A stretch of DNA of 64,000 nucleotides from Diaphorobacter caeni (GCF_015354245.1 NZ_JADKYZ010000002.1:62001-126000), one strand, 5' to 3'. Positions 1 through 9,742 are shown, counted from the stretch's first letter. The notes: generated from the letters alone by a model not told the origin. Made by a program: numbers and translations.

Positions 1-41
1 TGCGCTGCAAATCCGGCGCACCTCGACCCCGTCAGAATTCC

Positions 42-719
42 ATGCACTTCACCGCCGAAAACTGGCAAGCCGTTCTGCTCACGCTGCGGCTGGCCGGACT
101 CACCACCCTGCTGCTGCTCGTCCTGTGCACACCGCTTGCGTGGTGGCTTGCGCACACCCGGTCACGCTGGCGCGCGCCGATCTCGGCGGTGGTCGCGCTG
201 CCGCTGGTGCTGCCGCCCACGGTGATCGGCTTCTACCTGCTGGTGCTCATGGGCCCGCAGGGTCCCGTCGGCCAGCTCATGCAGTCGATGGGACTCAAGC
301 TGCTTCCGTTCACGTTCAACGGTCTGCTGATCGGCTCGCTGGTGTACTCGCTGCCATTCGCGGTCCAGCCGCTGCAGCGCGCGTTCGAGGCGCTCGGCAG
401 GCGGCCGATGGAGGTGGCGGCGACACTTGGCGCGGCGCCTCTGGACCGCTTCTTCAGCGTCGCGTTTCCCATGGCGCGCAATGGCTTTCTGACCGCCGCC
501 GTGATGACCTTCGCGCACACCGTGGGTGAGTTCGGCGTGGTGCTCATGCTCGGCGGCAACATCCCCGGCCAGACGCGCGTGGTCTCCGTGCAGATCTACG
601 ACCATGTGGAAGCGCTGGAGTACACCCAGGCGCACTGGCTCGCGGCCGGCATGCTGGTGTTCTCGTTCCTCGTGCTGCTGTCCATCCATCTGCTGCAGCG
701 TCCGCAGTCCCGCACATGA
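42..719 (+). CDS. modB: Molybdate ABC transporter permease ModB
   Basis: Inner-membrane permease of a molybdate/tungstate importer that would pair with ModC and a periplasmic ModA. The 225-residue protein is almost entirely hydrophobic, with about five transmembrane segments. The cytoplasmic ABC-contact (EAA) loop is visible around residues 124-144 (MEVAATLGAAPLDR...FP). Length is normal for ModB. The stop codon overlaps the modC start as ATGA, so the two genes are translationally coupled. The first 41 bases of the window hold no stop in this frame and no clear ribosome binding site. Residue 1 is therefore the first ATG in view and could be revised with upstream sequence. modA presumably ends just before the window. 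Sulfate permeases of the CysT type are the main alternative, but the Mop domain on the partner ATPase argues for molybdate. Confidence 0.9.
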   Translation: MHFTAENWQAVLLTLRLAGLTTLLLLVLCTPLAWWLAHTRSRWRAPISAVVALPLVLPPTVIGFYLLVLMGPQGPVGQLMQSMGLKLLPFTFNGLLIGSLVYSLPFAVQPLQRAFEALGRRPMEVAATLGAAPLDRFFSVAFPMARNGFLTAAVMTFAHTVGEFGVVLMLGGNIPGQTRVVSVQIYDHVEALEYTQAHWLAAGMLVFSFLVLLSIHLLQRPQSRT

Positions 720-1831
720 ACTACGGAATGAACCTCGGCAACATGGAATCCACCGCGCAAGGCCTGCAGGCCCGCTTTCGACTCGCACGCGCCAGCTTTG
801 AACTGCAGGTCGATCTGCAACTGCCCGGCCATGGCGTGAGCGCGCTGTTCGGGCCATCGGGCTGCGGCAAGACCAGTTGCCTGCGCGCGATGGCGGGGCT
901 TGAGCGCGCGCAGGGCCAGATGCTCGTCAACGGCGAGGTCTGGCAGGACGATGACCGGCGCATCTGGCGGCCCACGCACCAGCGCCGGCTTGGCTATGTG
1001 TTCCAGGAGGCGAGTCTGTTCCCGCATCTCGACGTGCGTGGAAACATCGCATACGGAATGCGCCGCACGCCCGCATCGGAGCAGCGCGTGGCGCTCGAAC
1101 AGGCGGTCGAACTGCTCGGCATCGCACGGCTCATGGAGCGACGCCCAGATACGCTTTCCGGGGGCGAGCGCCAACGCGTGGCGATCGCACGCGCGCTTGC
1201 GGCCAGCCCGCAGGTGCTGCTGATGGACGAGCCGCTCGCCGCGCTCGACGCGCAGCGCAAGAGCGAGGTCCTGCCCTACCTGGACCGATTGCATCAGAGC
1301 CTCGACATCCCCGTCGTCTACGTGAGCCACTCCCCCGACGAGGTCGCGCGGCTCGCCACGCATCTCGTGCTGATGGAGGGCGGACGGGTGCTCGCCAGCG
1401 GCCCCACCGATGAAATCATGTCGCGCCTCGACCTGCCGCTCGCCCACGGCGACACGGCCAGCGCGCTGGTGCAGGCAAGCGTCATCGGCTACGACGCAGA
1501 CGACCAACTGCTCACGCTGCACAGCCCCGCCGGACCGCTCCATCTGCCCACCGCGCGCGTGCATGCGATCGGTGACCACCTTCGCATCCGCATCATGGCG
1601 CGCGAGGTCAGCCTCTCGCGCTCGCCTCTACAGGACAGCAGCCTGCTCAACTCGCTGCCCGCGCGCATCACCTCCATCACCGACGAAAGCGCCGGGCAGG
1701 TCCTGGTGAGCATGGATGCCTCGGGAGTCGTGCTGCTCGCACGGATCACTCGTCGCTCGTGCGCTCAACTCGGGCTTTCCGTGGGCGATCCGGTACATGC
1801 CAACATCAAGGCGGTGCTGCTGCTCGACTGA
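716..1831 (+). CDS. modC: Molybdate ABC transporter ATP-binding protein ModC
   Basis: Cytoplasmic ATPase that energises molybdate uptake through ModB. In the 371 residues the Walker A GPSGCGKT is at 46-53, the ABC signature LSGGERQR at 147-154, Walker B VLLMDE at 167-172 and the switch histidine at 205. From about residue 300 to the end lies a small Mop/TOBE domain, the oxyanion-binding regulatory domain typical of ModC. The start ATG overlaps the modB stop (ATGA); an internal in-frame ATG at codon 5 is possible but less well placed. The 206 bases after it, up to the TRAP genes, hold no recognisable gene or terminator. Confidence 0.93.
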   Translation: MNYGMNLGNMESTAQGLQARFRLARASFELQVDLQLPGHGVSALFGPSGCGKTSCLRAMAGLERAQGQMLVNGEVWQDDDRRIWRPTHQRRLGYVFQEASLFPHLDVRGNIAYGMRRTPASEQRVALEQAVELLGIARLMERRPDTLSGGERQRVAIARALAASPQVLLMDEPLAALDAQRKSEVLPYLDRLHQSLDIPVVYVSHSPDEVARLATHLVLMEGGRVLASGPTDEIMSRLDLPLAHGDTASALVQASVIGYDADDQLLTLHSPAGPLHLPTARVHAIGDHLRIRIMAREVSLSRSPLQDSSLLNSLPARITSITDESAGQVLVSMDASGVVLLARITRRSCAQLGLSVGDPVHANIKAVLLLD

Positions 1832-2037
1832 ATTTCCGGACATCGCAGGCACGCGGTGTAAGCCCTGTGTCAGGTGTTGTCCCGGCGGTGGTTTTTCTAG
1901 GGAATGCACTGTCTTGTTTCGGTACTCCAACGCATAGACTGTTCTCTACAATTGCGCGTTCTGTGCCATGCGGGTCCCTGACTTCTGATCGAAGAGGGTT
2001 GGCCGTGTCTGGCGCCTAGGCCTTTCCCGGAGACCAA

Positions 2038-2667
2038 ATGCAGGCTTTATTAGCACTCTCAAGAGCCATCGATCGGCTCAACGCCTTTATCGGCAAATAC
2101 TCAATCTGGTTGATTTTTCTAGCCACTTTCGTGAGCGCCGCCAACGCCATCGTGCGAAAGGTATTCGACTTCAGCTCGAATGGCTTTCTTGAAGTGCAGT
2201 GGTATCTCTTCGCCTGGTCATTCCTGATCGCCGCCGGCTTCACTTTGCTGCATCGCGAGCACGTGCGCATCGACGTGGTCAACAGCCGCCTGTCCAAGAA
2301 GACTCAGGTCTGGATCGACATCATCGGCTTCGCCTTCTTTCTCACGCCGCTGTGCGTGACCATTCTGTGGCTCTCGATGCCCGTGGTCATGCAGATGTAC
2401 CACTCCGGTGAAATGTCGGGCAACCCCGGCGGCCTGATCCGCTGGCCGGTATGGGCCGCCATTCCCGTGGGCATCACGCTGCTGCTGCTCCAGGGCATCT
2501 CCGAACTCATCAAGCGCATCGCCTTCCTTACCGGCGATGGCCCCGACCCGATGGGCAAGCTCAGCGACAAGAGCGCCGAAGAAGAACTGGCCGAGGCACT
2601 GCGTGCCGAAGCTGAACGCAAAGAAGCTGAAGCCGCCGCTGCCATGGCCGCTCCTGCCAAGCACTGA
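2038..2667 (+). CDS. dctQ: TRAP transporter small permease (DctQ type)
   Basis: Small membrane subunit of a tripartite ATP-independent periplasmic transporter, which drives uptake of organic acids with the sodium or proton gradient. The 209 residues show four hydrophobic helices and the usual RE-H-RID motif after helix 2 (LLHREHVRIDVV). It ends in a charged Glu/Lys/Ala-rich helix of about 35 residues, longer than in most DctQ proteins. A GGAGA ribosome binding site precedes the ATG. The gene is followed after 20 bases by the large permease. Sequence flavour matches the group annotated as mannitol/chloroaromatic-type TRAP systems; the substrate cannot be read from it. Confidence 0.88.
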   Translation: MQALLALSRAIDRLNAFIGKYSIWLIFLATFVSAANAIVRKVFDFSSNGFLEVQWYLFAWSFLIAAGFTLLHREHVRIDVVNSRLSKKTQVWIDIIGFAFFLTPLCVTILWLSMPVVMQMYHSGEMSGNPGGLIRWPVWAAIPVGITLLLLQGISELIKRIAFLTGDGPDPMGKLSDKSAEEELAEALRAEAERKEAEAAAAMAAPAKH

Positions 2668-2687
2668 TCGCGCAGGAGCCACACACA

Positions 2688-4574
2688 ATGGAATTCATCA
2701 CCACCAACTACGCCCCGATCATGTTCGCGGGGCTGATCGTGTTTCTGCTGCTGGGCTTCCCCGTGGCATTCAGCCTCGGCGCCGCCGGTCTCGCCTTTGG
2801 TTTTCTCGGCATCGAACTCGGCGTCTTCCCATCCTCCGTGATGGCCTGGCTGCCCCAGCGCCTCATCGGCATCATGGCCAACGACACGCTGCTCGCGGTG
2901 CCGTTCTTCACGCTCATGGGCCTGATCATGGAGCGAAGCGGCATGGCCGAGGATCTGCTTGACACCATCGGTCAGGTGTTCGGCCCGATGCGCGGCGGTC
3001 TCGCGCTCGCCGTGATCTTCGTGGGCGCACTGCTGGCGGCAACGACCGGCGTGGTCGCCGCCTCGGTGATCTCGATGGGCCTGATCTCGCTGCCCATCAT
3101 GCTGCGCTACGGCTATGACCGGCCACTGGCCAGCGGCGTCATTGCCGCATCCGGCACGCTCGCACAGATCATCCCGCCGTCGCTGGTGCTGATCCTGATG
3201 GCCGACCAGCTCGGCAAGAGCGTCGGCGAAATGTACAAGGGCGCGTTCATCCCCGGCTTCATGCTGATGGGCCTGTACGTCGTGTGGGTGGCGCTGCTCG
3301 CCATCTTCAAGCCGCATACCGTGCCTGCACTGCCGCCCGAGGCGCGCATCTATCGCGAGGACAACGGCAGCTCCGGCTACACCTCGCTGGCCGTCGTGAT
3401 GGGCGTGTCCACCGCCGTGGCTATTTTCCTGGCCAGCCACATGGCCGACGTGCACACGTGGTGGCAGGGCGTGGAAGTGCTGGATGTGCCCACGGATGAA
3501 AAGGTCGTCACCGCGATGTGCGGCGGTACCTTCATCGCCTTCGTGATCGCGAGCCTGAACAAGCTCTTCAAGCTCGGTCTGCTGTCCCGCCTCGCCGAGC
3601 GCGTGACCTTCGTGCTGATTCCGCCGCTGCTGCTGATCTTCCTGGTGCTGGGCACGATTTTCCTCGGCATCGCCACACCGACCGAAGGCGGCGCGATGGG
3701 CGCCATGGCCGCGCTGGTCATGGGCTTTGCTCGCAAGCGCCTGAACATGGCACTGCTCAAGCAGGCGCTCGCATCGACCACCAAGCTCGCCAGCTTCGTC
3801 ATGTTCATCATGATCGGCGCGACCACCTTCAGTCTGGTGTTCCAGGCAGCCGATGGTCCCAAGTGGGTCGAGCATCTGCTCACCGGCCTGCCCGGCGGAC
3901 AGGTCGGTTTCCTGATCGTGGTGAACATCATGATCTTCTTCCTGGCCTTCTTCCTGGACTACTTCGAACTCTCGTTCATCGTCGTGCCGCTGCTCGGCCC
4001 GGTCGCGGAAAAGATGGGCATCGACCTGATCTGGTTCGGCGTGCTGCTGGCCGTGAACATGCAGACCTCGTTCATGCACCCGCCGTTCGGTTTCGCGCTG
4101 TTCTTCCTGCGCTCGGTCGCACCGGACAAGCCTTACGTTGACCGCATCACCCACAAGGTGATCCAGCCCGTGACGACGATGCAGATCTACAAGGGCGCCG
4201 TGCCGTTCGTGCTGATCCAGCTGATCATGGTCGGCGTGCTGATCGCGTTCCCCGGCATCGTGACGGGCGCGCTCGACAAGAAGGTTGAGGTCAACATGGA
4301 TGCGGTGGGCACCGAGATGCTCAACCAGCTCAACCAGGACAGCGGCTATGGTGCGGACGAACCTCGAAGCCCGTCGTCCTCTGACGAGACAGGCTATGGC
4401 GGTTCGGGCTACGGCGAAGGCGCCGCCCCATCCGTCAGCCCCGATGCACCCGCATCCGAACCTGCTGCCACCGATGCAGCTCCCGACGCAGCTCCCGCCG
4501 CCGATGGCGGCTACGGATCCGATGATCCGATGAAGGCGTTGCAGGACGCCGCAGGGGCCAGCGCCGCCAAATAA
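2688..4574 (+). CDS. dctM: TRAP transporter large permease (DctM type) with Gly-Tyr/Ala-Pro-rich tail
   Basis: Large transport-forming subunit of the TRAP system, in the inner membrane. It has 628 residues where many DctM proteins have about 430. The core shows the expected helices and the signature GIATPTEGGAMGA. Two things add length: an extra hydrophobic stretch with a periplasmic segment in the middle (around residues 225-290), and a low-complexity C-terminal tail from about residue 552. The tail contains repeated GYG triplets (SGYG, TGYGGSGYG, GGYGS) and Ala/Pro/Asp runs. An AGGAG site precedes the ATG. A strong terminator follows the stop. The binding-protein gene is not co-oriented but converges from the other side. 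Confidence 0.9.
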   Translation: MEFITTNYAPIMFAGLIVFLLLGFPVAFSLGAAGLAFGFLGIELGVFPSSVMAWLPQRLIGIMANDTLLAVPFFTLMGLIMERSGMAEDLLDTIGQVFGPMRGGLALAVIFVGALLAATTGVVAASVISMGLISLPIMLRYGYDRPLASGVIAASGTLAQIIPPSLVLILMADQLGKSVGEMYKGAFIPGFMLMGLYVVWVALLAIFKPHTVPALPPEARIYREDNGSSGYTSLAVVMGVSTAVAIFLASHMADVHTWWQGVEVLDVPTDEKVVTAMCGGTFIAFVIASLNKLFKLGLLSRLAERVTFVLIPPLLLIFLVLGTIFLGIATPTEGGAMGAMAALVMGFARKRLNMALLKQALASTTKLASFVMFIMIGATTFSLVFQAADGPKWVEHLLTGLPGGQVGFLIVVNIMIFFLAFFLDYFELSFIVVPLLGPVAEKMGIDLIWFGVLLAVNMQTSFMHPPFGFALFFLRSVAPDKPYVDRITHKVIQPVTTMQIYKGAVPFVLIQLIMVGVLIAFPGIVTGALDKKVEVNMDAVGTEMLNQLNQDSGYGADEPRSPSSSDETGYGGSGYGEGAAPSVSPDAPASEPAATDAAPDAAPAADGGYGSDDPMKALQDAAGASAAK

Positions 4575-4603
4575 GCCGCGTACATCTCCCTTCATCTACA
4601 ACC

Positions 4604-4636
4604 AAGCCAGTCGGTTTATACCGACTGGCTTTTTTT
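4604..4636 (+). terminator. Rho-independent terminator after dctM
   Basis: A perfect 12-bp stem (AAGCCAGTCGGT with ACCGACTGGCTT) with a TTAT loop, followed by a run of seven T, lies 30 bases past the dctM stop. It ends the dctQM transcript. Confidence 0.9.
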
Positions 4637-4824
4637 CATCCATGGTGAGTGCTGGCCTCCTGCCGGATGTGGCCATTCCCTATGCTTCCTGCACGCAGGT
4701 TCGATTTGTGGAGCCATCGCTCGATGGCGAGGTGCATCGCAAGGAGGCGACATCTCCATCCATCGCACGGCCAAATCCGCTCACCCATCGTCATATCCGT
4801 CGTCATCACCGCCACCCACAAAGA

Positions 4825-4860
4825 AAAAACGCGACGCGTCCGAAGACACGTCGCGTTTTT
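4825..4860 (-). terminator. Rho-independent terminator after the TRAP binding protein
   Basis: An 11-12-bp stem (AAAACGCGACG with CGTCGCGTTTT) has T runs on either strand. Its position just past the minus-strand stop makes it the terminator of the dctP-type gene. It may work in both directions. The stretch from 4637 to 4824 between the two terminators shows no gene. Confidence 0.85.
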
Positions 4861-4879
4861 GTGGGTGAAACCGGGAGGC

Positions 4880-5962
4880 TTAGATCTTCACCGAGTTCAT
4901 GTACTGGTTGAACGGGAACTCCGAGAAGCGGTTCCACAGGATCTGGTCGCGCTGGTAGGCACGCATATCCTGGTGGATCTTCTTGAACTCGGGCGACTTG
5001 GCTTCGTGCTCGGCGAACACTTCCATCGACGCCTTGAAGCCCGCATCCATGACGGCCTTGGGGAACGGCTTGAGCTGGGTCTTGTTGGCCACCAGACGCT
5101 TGATGGCGATGGGGTTCACGGTCTGGTACTTGGACGTCATGTCGGCGGCAGCCCAACGGGTTGCGGCTTCCAGGATCGCCTTGTTCTCGGGCGACAGCGT
5201 GTTGAACTTCTTCAGGTTGACGAAGAACTCCAGATCGGCCGAACCTTCCCACCAGCCGGGGTAGTAGTAGAACGGAGCCACCTTGTTGAAGCCCAGCTTT
5301 TCATCGTCGTAAGGACCGACGAATTCCACGGCGTCCAGCGTGCCCTTTTCGAGCGCCTGGTACACGTCACCGGCAGGCATGTTCTGGCCGACCACGCCCA
5401 GCTTGGCCATGGCCTCGCCGAACACGCCGCCGCCCAGACGCATCTTCAGCCCCTTCAGGTCGGCCACACCCTTGATTTCCTTGCGGTACCAGCCGCCCAT
5501 CTGGGTCGTGGTGTTGCCGGCGCTGAACGTGCGGAAGTTGTACTTTTCAAAGAACGCGTCCAGCAGCTTGCGGCCATTGCCATGGTCCTTCCAGCCGGCC
5601 ATCTGCAGCGTGGTCAGGCCAAACGGCACGGCGCAGCTGAACGCGAAGATCGGATCCTTGCCGGTGAAGTAGTAGGCAGCCGACTGTGCCATGTCGATGG
5701 TGTCGGCCTGCAGCGCATCCACCACGCCGAAGGCGGGCATCAGCTCGCCGGCAGGGTGCACCGAGATCTCGAACTTGCCGCCCGACATCGCCTTGACGGC
5801 TGCGGAAAGCTTCTCGGCGCTGCCGAAGATCGTGTCCAAAGACTTGGGAAAGCTCGATGCCAGACGCCAGCGCACGGCGGCCTGTGCGTGAACTGCGGGG
5901 ACAACGCCTGCTGCGAGCACGCCGGCGATACCGGCCTGCTTGATGACGGAACGACGATCCAT
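4880..5962 (-). CDS. dctP: TRAP transporter substrate-binding protein (DctP family, TakP-like)
   Basis: Periplasmic receptor that captures the substrate for a TRAP permease. In its 360 residues the N-terminus carries a twin-arginine-like signal (MDRRSVIKQAG, then a hydrophobic stretch and VHAQA near residue 26), so export may use the Tat route. The mature part has the family's conserved arginine in GLKMRLGG (Arg175) and the segment VGPYDDEKLGF followed by a Trp/Tyr-rich PGWWEG. This resembles 2-oxoacid-binding TakP-type receptors, but I infer the ligand only from that likeness. A GGAGAG site precedes the ATG. The gene faces dctQM tail to tail and must have its own promoter in 5963-6208. Confidence 0.88.
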   Translation of the reverse strand: MDRRSVIKQAGIAGVLAAGVVPAVHAQAAVRWRLASSFPKSLDTIFGSAEKLSAAVKAMSGGKFEISVHPAGELMPAFGVVDALQADTIDMAQSAAYYFTGKDPIFAFSCAVPFGLTTLQMAGWKDHGNGRKLLDAFFEKYNFRTFSAGNTTTQMGGWYRKEIKGVADLKGLKMRLGGGVFGEAMAKLGVVGQNMPAGDVYQALEKGTLDAVEFVGPYDDEKLGFNKVAPFYYYPGWWEGSADLEFFVNLKKFNTLSPENKAILEAATRWAAADMTSKYQTVNPIAIKRLVANKTQLKPFPKAVMDAGFKASMEVFAEHEAKSPEFKKIHQDMRAYQRDQILWNRFSEFPFNQYMNSVKI

Positions 5963-6208
5963 GAATTTCTCTCCGAACGATGTAGTTGAATGAAGATGAT
6001 CAACAACCTGCTGACACTTGCATGCGTCACATCGCGCTCGAACAACAATGAAAAACGGCTTGGCAGCCGCATGAATTCCGCCTCATTCGCGCGCGATATG
6101 GGTGAGGGAATTCTATGGAATTGCATTGCCCGTCCGCAGCGGGTTTTCCCCTGCGTGTGGTACTCGGTTGCTACAAATTCTGAGTTTTGGCGTTTTTCAA
6201 ACAGCAAA

Positions 6209-6238
6209 AGCCCGCAACCGGATCGCCGGATGCGGGCT
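6209..6238 (-). terminator. Terminator after dxs
   Basis: A stem of AGCCCGCA / TGCGGGCT, continued by CCGG/CCGG around an ATCG loop with one A-A mismatch, lies just past the dxs stop on the minus strand. It is followed there by TTTTGCTGTTTG. The rest of 5963-6208 holds no gene and must contain the promoter of the TRAP binding-protein gene; I could not fix its boxes. Confidence 0.75.
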
Positions 6239-6271
6239 CTGGAAGGCGAGGGGTCGAAAGCGCCCCGAGCC

Positions 6272-8191
6272 TCAAGCTACCTTGGGGGTGTTCACCGCTT
6301 CACGTGCGCCAAAACGCTGCTCGATGGACGCCTGAATGCCCTTGGCATCAAGCCCCTGCAGCGACAGCAGCTTGACCGGATCGCCATGCTCGATGAACAC
6401 GTCGGGCAAGCCCAGCTGCAGCACCGGGCGCAGCACGCCGGCGGCGTTGAGCGCCTCCATCACGGCGCTACCCGCACCGCCCATGATGCAGCCCTCCTCC
6501 ACCGTGACCAGCGCATCGTGCGTGGCGGCGATGTCGAGCAGCAGTTCGGTGTCCAGCGGCTTGGCCCAGCGCATGTTGACGACCGTGGCGTCGAGCGCCT
6601 CCGCCGCTTCAAGCGCGGGATACAGCAAGGTGCCGAACGCGAGGATCGCGATGCGTTGGCGTCCCTTGGACGCATCAGCCACGACGCTCGCCTTGCGGCG
6701 CACCTCGCCCTTGCCGAACGGCAGACCGTCGAGCTCCGCGAGCGGCGCAACGCCCACGCCCGCGCCACGTGGATAGCGCACGGCGACGGGATGGTTCTGC
6801 TCGTAGGCCGTGGTCAGCAGCTGACGGCATTCGCGCTCGTCCGCCGGGCAGGCCATGCTCATGTTGGGAATGCAGCGCACGAACGAGATGTCGTAGGCAC
6901 CCGCGTGCGTCGCTCCGTCCGCGCCGACAAGGCCCGCGCGGTCCAGCGCAAACACCACGGGCAGGTTCTGCAGCGCCACGTCGTGAATCAGCTGGTCGTA
7001 GGCGCGCTGCAGGAAGGTCGAGTAGATCGCGACGACCGGCTTCACGCCTTCGCAGGCCATGCCCGCTGCAAAGGTCACCGCGTGCTGCTCGGCAATGCCG
7101 ACGTCGTAATAGCGCTTGGGAAACTTGCGCTCGAACTCCACCATGCCCGAGCCCTCGCGCATCGCGGGCGTGATGCCGACGAGTCGCTCATCCTTGGCTG
7201 CCATGTCGCACAGCCACTGGCCAAAGACCTGGGTGAAGGTCTGCTTGGGCGGCGTGGCGGGCTTGACGAGACCGACCGCCGGGTCGAACTTGCCGGGGCC
7301 GTGATAGGCGACGGGGTCGGCCTCGGCGAGCTTGTAGCCCTGTCCCTTCTTGGTGACCACGTGCAGGAACTGCGGACCCTTGAGGCTCTTGATGTTCTCA
7401 AGCGTGGGGATCAGCGAATCGAGATCGTGGCCGTCGATGGGCCCGATGTAATTGAAGCCGAACTTCTCGAACAGCGTGGCCGGAACCACCATGCCCTTGG
7501 CCTGCTGCTCAAGGCGCTTGGCAAGTTCAAGCAGTGGCGGCACGGGCTTCAGGACTTGCTTGCCGACGTCGCGCGCCTTGGTGTAGAACTGGCCGCTCAT
7601 GAGCTGCGCGAGATAACGGTTGAGCGCGCCCACCGGCGGGCTGATGCTCATGTCGTTGTCGTTGAGAATCACGAGCAGATTCGCATCCGCCACGCCCGCA
7701 TTGTTGAGCGCTTCGAACGCCATGCCGGCCGTCATCGCACCGTCGCCGATCACCGCGATGCCGAAGCGGTTCTCGCCCTTCTGCTTGGCGGCCAGCGCCA
7801 TGCCAAGCGCAGCCGAAATGCTGGTGCTCGAATGCGCGGTGCCGAAGGTGTCGTATTCGCTTTCGGCACGGTTCGGAAAACCGGCCAGCCCACCAAGCTG
7901 ACGCAGCGTCGTCATGCGGTCCCGGCGGCCCGTGAGGATCTTGTGCGGATAGGACTGATGGCCCACGTCCCAGATGATGCGGTCCTGCGGCGTGTTGAAC
8001 ACCTTGTGCAGCGCCACGGTCAGCTCCACCGTGCCGAGGTTGGAAGACAGATGGCCGCCCGTCTTCGATACGCTCTCCAGCACGAAGGCCCGCAGTTCAT
8101 GGGCCAGCGTCTTGAGTTCCGCGCGCGAGAACCGGCGCAGATCGGCCGGGTCGTTCACAGTCTTCAGCAGGGAGTAGGAGTTCGTGGACAT
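6272..8191 (-). CDS. dxs: 1-deoxy-D-xylulose-5-phosphate synthase
   Basis: First enzyme of the MEP isoprenoid pathway: condenses pyruvate and glyceraldehyde-3-phosphate using thiamine diphosphate. The length of 639 residues is standard for Dxs. Seen: the substrate-site GGHLSSNLG (His47), the [10 protein letters not shown] segment (His78), the thiamine-binding GDGAMTAG...LNDND (149-180), and the transketolase-type [13 protein letters not shown] in the second domain. The gene lies downstream of ispA in the same orientation, with 93 bases between them, the usual ispA-dxs pairing. A terminator follows. Confidence 0.97.
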   Translation of the reverse strand: MSTNSYSLLKTVNDPADLRRFSRAELKTLAHELRAFVLESVSKTGGHLSSNLGTVELTVALHKVFNTPQDRIIWDVGHQSYPHKILTGRRDRMTTLRQLGGLAGFPNRAESEYDTFGTAHSSTSISAALGMALAAKQKGENRFGIAVIGDGAMTAGMAFEALNNAGVADANLLVILNDNDMSISPPVGALNRYLAQLMSGQFYTKARDVGKQVLKPVPPLLELAKRLEQQAKGMVVPATLFEKFGFNYIGPIDGHDLDSLIPTLENIKSLKGPQFLHVVTKKGQGYKLAEADPVAYHGPGKFDPAVGLVKPATPPKQTFTQVFGQWLCDMAAKDERLVGITPAMREGSGMVEFERKFPKRYYDVGIAEQHAVTFAAGMACEGVKPVVAIYSTFLQRAYDQLIHDVALQNLPVVFALDRAGLVGADGATHAGAYDISFVRCIPNMSMACPADERECRQLLTTAYEQNHPVAVRYPRGAGVGVAPLAELDGLPFGKGEVRRKASVVADASKGRQRIAILAFGTLLYPALEAAEALDATVVNMRWAKPLDTELLLDIAATHDALVTVEEGCIMGGAGSAVMEALNAAGVLRPVLQLGLPDVFIEHGDPVKLLSLQGLDAKGIQASIEQRFGAREAVNTPKVA

Positions 8192-8284
8192 AGTGGGGGT
8201 CTTCTCGCCTTCCTCAGCTTCGCGTTGCGCACGGGCTGAGTCGGCCTGTTATCTGCTCGTTGTTCGGTTCATTCCGTTGAATGA

Positions 8285-9196
8285 TCAATGCGTGCGGCGC
8301 ACCACCGCATCGGCCAGCGCGGCCAGCGCACGCGTATCGGTCAGCCCCGATTGCGCGAGCGCCGCGTGCGCCTTCTCGCGCAGTTCCTCGGCATACTGCT
8401 GCGCGCGCTCAAGGCCCAGCAGCGACACGTAGGTCGGCTTGTCGCTCGCGGCATCCTTGCCGGCGGTCTTGCCAAGGGTCTGCGAATCGGCGATCACGTC
8501 AAGCACATCGTCGACCACCTGGAAAGCGAGGCCTACCGCAGCGCCGTACTCGCCAAGCGCGACGCGCGCCTCGCGCGTGGTTTCCGCACAGGCCGCACCC
8601 ATGGTGACGCAGGCCTGCAGCAGCGCGCCGGTCTTGAGGCGGTGCATCCTGCGCAGTTGATCTTCCGTCAGCGACTTGCCGACGCTGGCAAGGTCGATGG
8701 CCTGACCGCCCGCCATGCCTTCGGCTCCCGCGGCGCGCGCCAACAGACGGCACAGCGTCGCCTGCATCGCAGGGGGCACGCCCTCGTCCGGCGTCAAAAA
8801 CTCAAATGCGAGTGCCTGCAGCGCGTCGCCCGCGAGCAGCGCCTCGGCCTCGCCGAACTGCACATGCACGGTGGGCTTGCCACGACGCAGCACGTCGTTG
8901 TCCATGCAGGGCATGTCGTCGTGCACCAGCGAATAAGCGTGAATCAGCTCGACCGCGCAGGCCGCGCGCAGGGCCGCGTCGCGCAGACCGCCCACGGCCT
9001 CGCTCGCCGCCAGAACCAGAAGCGGACGCAGGCGCTTGCCGCCGTCCAGCACCGCGTAACGCATCGACTCGCCCAGCCCGGCAGGCGCATCCGCCCTCAC
9101 CCAGCGCGAGAGGCAATCCTCCACCGCCGCGAGTTGCGCGTGTTGCCAGGTCTTGAAATCAAAGTTTGCTGCTTGTGCTTGCACTGCGGAATCCAT
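8285..9196 (-). CDS. ispA: Polyprenyl (farnesyl diphosphate) synthase
   Basis: Makes farnesyl diphosphate by chain elongation from IPP and DMAPP, feeding ubiquinone and undecaprenyl carriers. Using the ATG at 9196 gives 303 residues, the normal IspA length. The reading frame stays open further upstream but that part is not protein-like. The first Asp-rich motif DDMPCMD is at 93-99 and the second, DDVLD, at 229-233. GGKRLRPLL binds the diphosphate of IPP. The gene sits between xseB (64 bases upstream) and dxs, an arrangement found in many proteobacteria. Confidence 0.95.
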   Translation of the reverse strand: MDSAVQAQAANFDFKTWQHAQLAAVEDCLSRWVRADAPAGLGESMRYAVLDGGKRLRPLLVLAASEAVGGLRDAALRAACAVELIHAYSLVHDDMPCMDNDVLRRGKPTVHVQFGEAEALLAGDALQALAFEFLTPDEGVPPAMQATLCRLLARAAGAEGMAGGQAIDLASVGKSLTEDQLRRMHRLKTGALLQACVTMGAACAETTREARVALGEYGAAVGLAFQVVDDVLDVIADSQTLGKTAGKDAASDKPTYVSLLGLERAQQYAEELREKAHAALAQSGLTDTRALAALADAVVRRTH

Positions 9197-9260
9197 GGTT
9201 CGTTCGTTCTTCGTTCTTTTATTTATTTGCAGGTTGTCCGGGGGCCTTCGGCTCGCGCGC

Positions 9261-9500
9261 TCACTCCTGCGTCCACGACTGCAGCTTGCCGTCGTCGAGC
9301 ACCTTGATCTGCTCCTGCACCGCATCAAGGCGCGAGCGGCAGAACGTCAGCAGGCTGGCACCGCGCTGGTAGCCGGAGAGCATCTGCTCGAGCGGCATCT
9401 GGCCGGACTCGATCTGCTCGATGAGCTGCTCGAGCTCCTGCAGCGCGGCTTCGTAGCTGACAGGTTCTTTGGCGGCCGTGGCCGCTGTTGCCTTGGGCAT
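9261..9500 (-). CDS. xseB: Exodeoxyribonuclease VII small subunit
   Basis: Small subunit of exonuclease VII, which degrades single-stranded DNA into acid-soluble oligonucleotides together with XseA (not in this window). Starting at the ATG at 9500 gives 79 residues, the family length. The core [25 protein letters not shown] is characteristic; it is followed by the second conserved helix around the YQRG and DAVQEQI segments. The open frame extends upstream but without family similarity. It is the first gene of the xseB-ispA-dxs cluster. Confidence 0.93.
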   Translation of the reverse strand: MPKATAATAAKEPVSYEAALQELEQLIEQIESGQMPLEQMLSGYQRGASLLTFCRSRLDAVQEQIKVLDDGKLQSWTQE

Positions 9501-9722
9501 GGGTAGGGAGGGCGCTGAACGCGAGGGTGAAAAACAGGCCATTTTAGGCGCTGCGTCCTCTGGCGGTGAGTGGAATGGATGTTTAGGGTGAATTACCTTT
9601 TCGGTTATGGTCAGGCGCTCCATCCGCGAGACCGAGGAATCCCGGGAGCCCGCCACAGGCGCGGCAATCGCACCAAATTGGGGCAATTCACTTACTTGGC
9701 CTCCGGAAATAACCCCACCGCC

Positions 9723-9728
9723 TATAAT
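9723..9728 (+). promoter_or_regulatory. Candidate -10 box for the Rieske oxygenase gene
   Basis: A perfect TATAAT lies 110 bases before the gene at 9839. No good -35 hexamer is present at 16-18 bases spacing (TTGGCC lies 21 bases away), so the assignment rests on the -10 alone. The divergent xseB promoter must lie in the same 338-base gap. Confidence 0.45.
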
Positions 9729-9742
9729 CCCATTTCCGCATC

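Noticed and set aside
1-41. C-terminal end of modA
   Set aside because: None of the three frames has a stop before the modB start, so modA must end outside the window.
1918-1951. Promoter with TTGTTT and TACAAT before dctQ
   Set aside because: The two hexamers are about 26 bases apart, too far for a sigma-70 promoter.
2304-4595. Very long minus-strand open frame opposite dctM, rich in His, Gln, Glu and Asp
   Set aside because: Composition is that of an antisense shadow of a GC-rich membrane-protein gene; the plus strand encodes a clear DctM.
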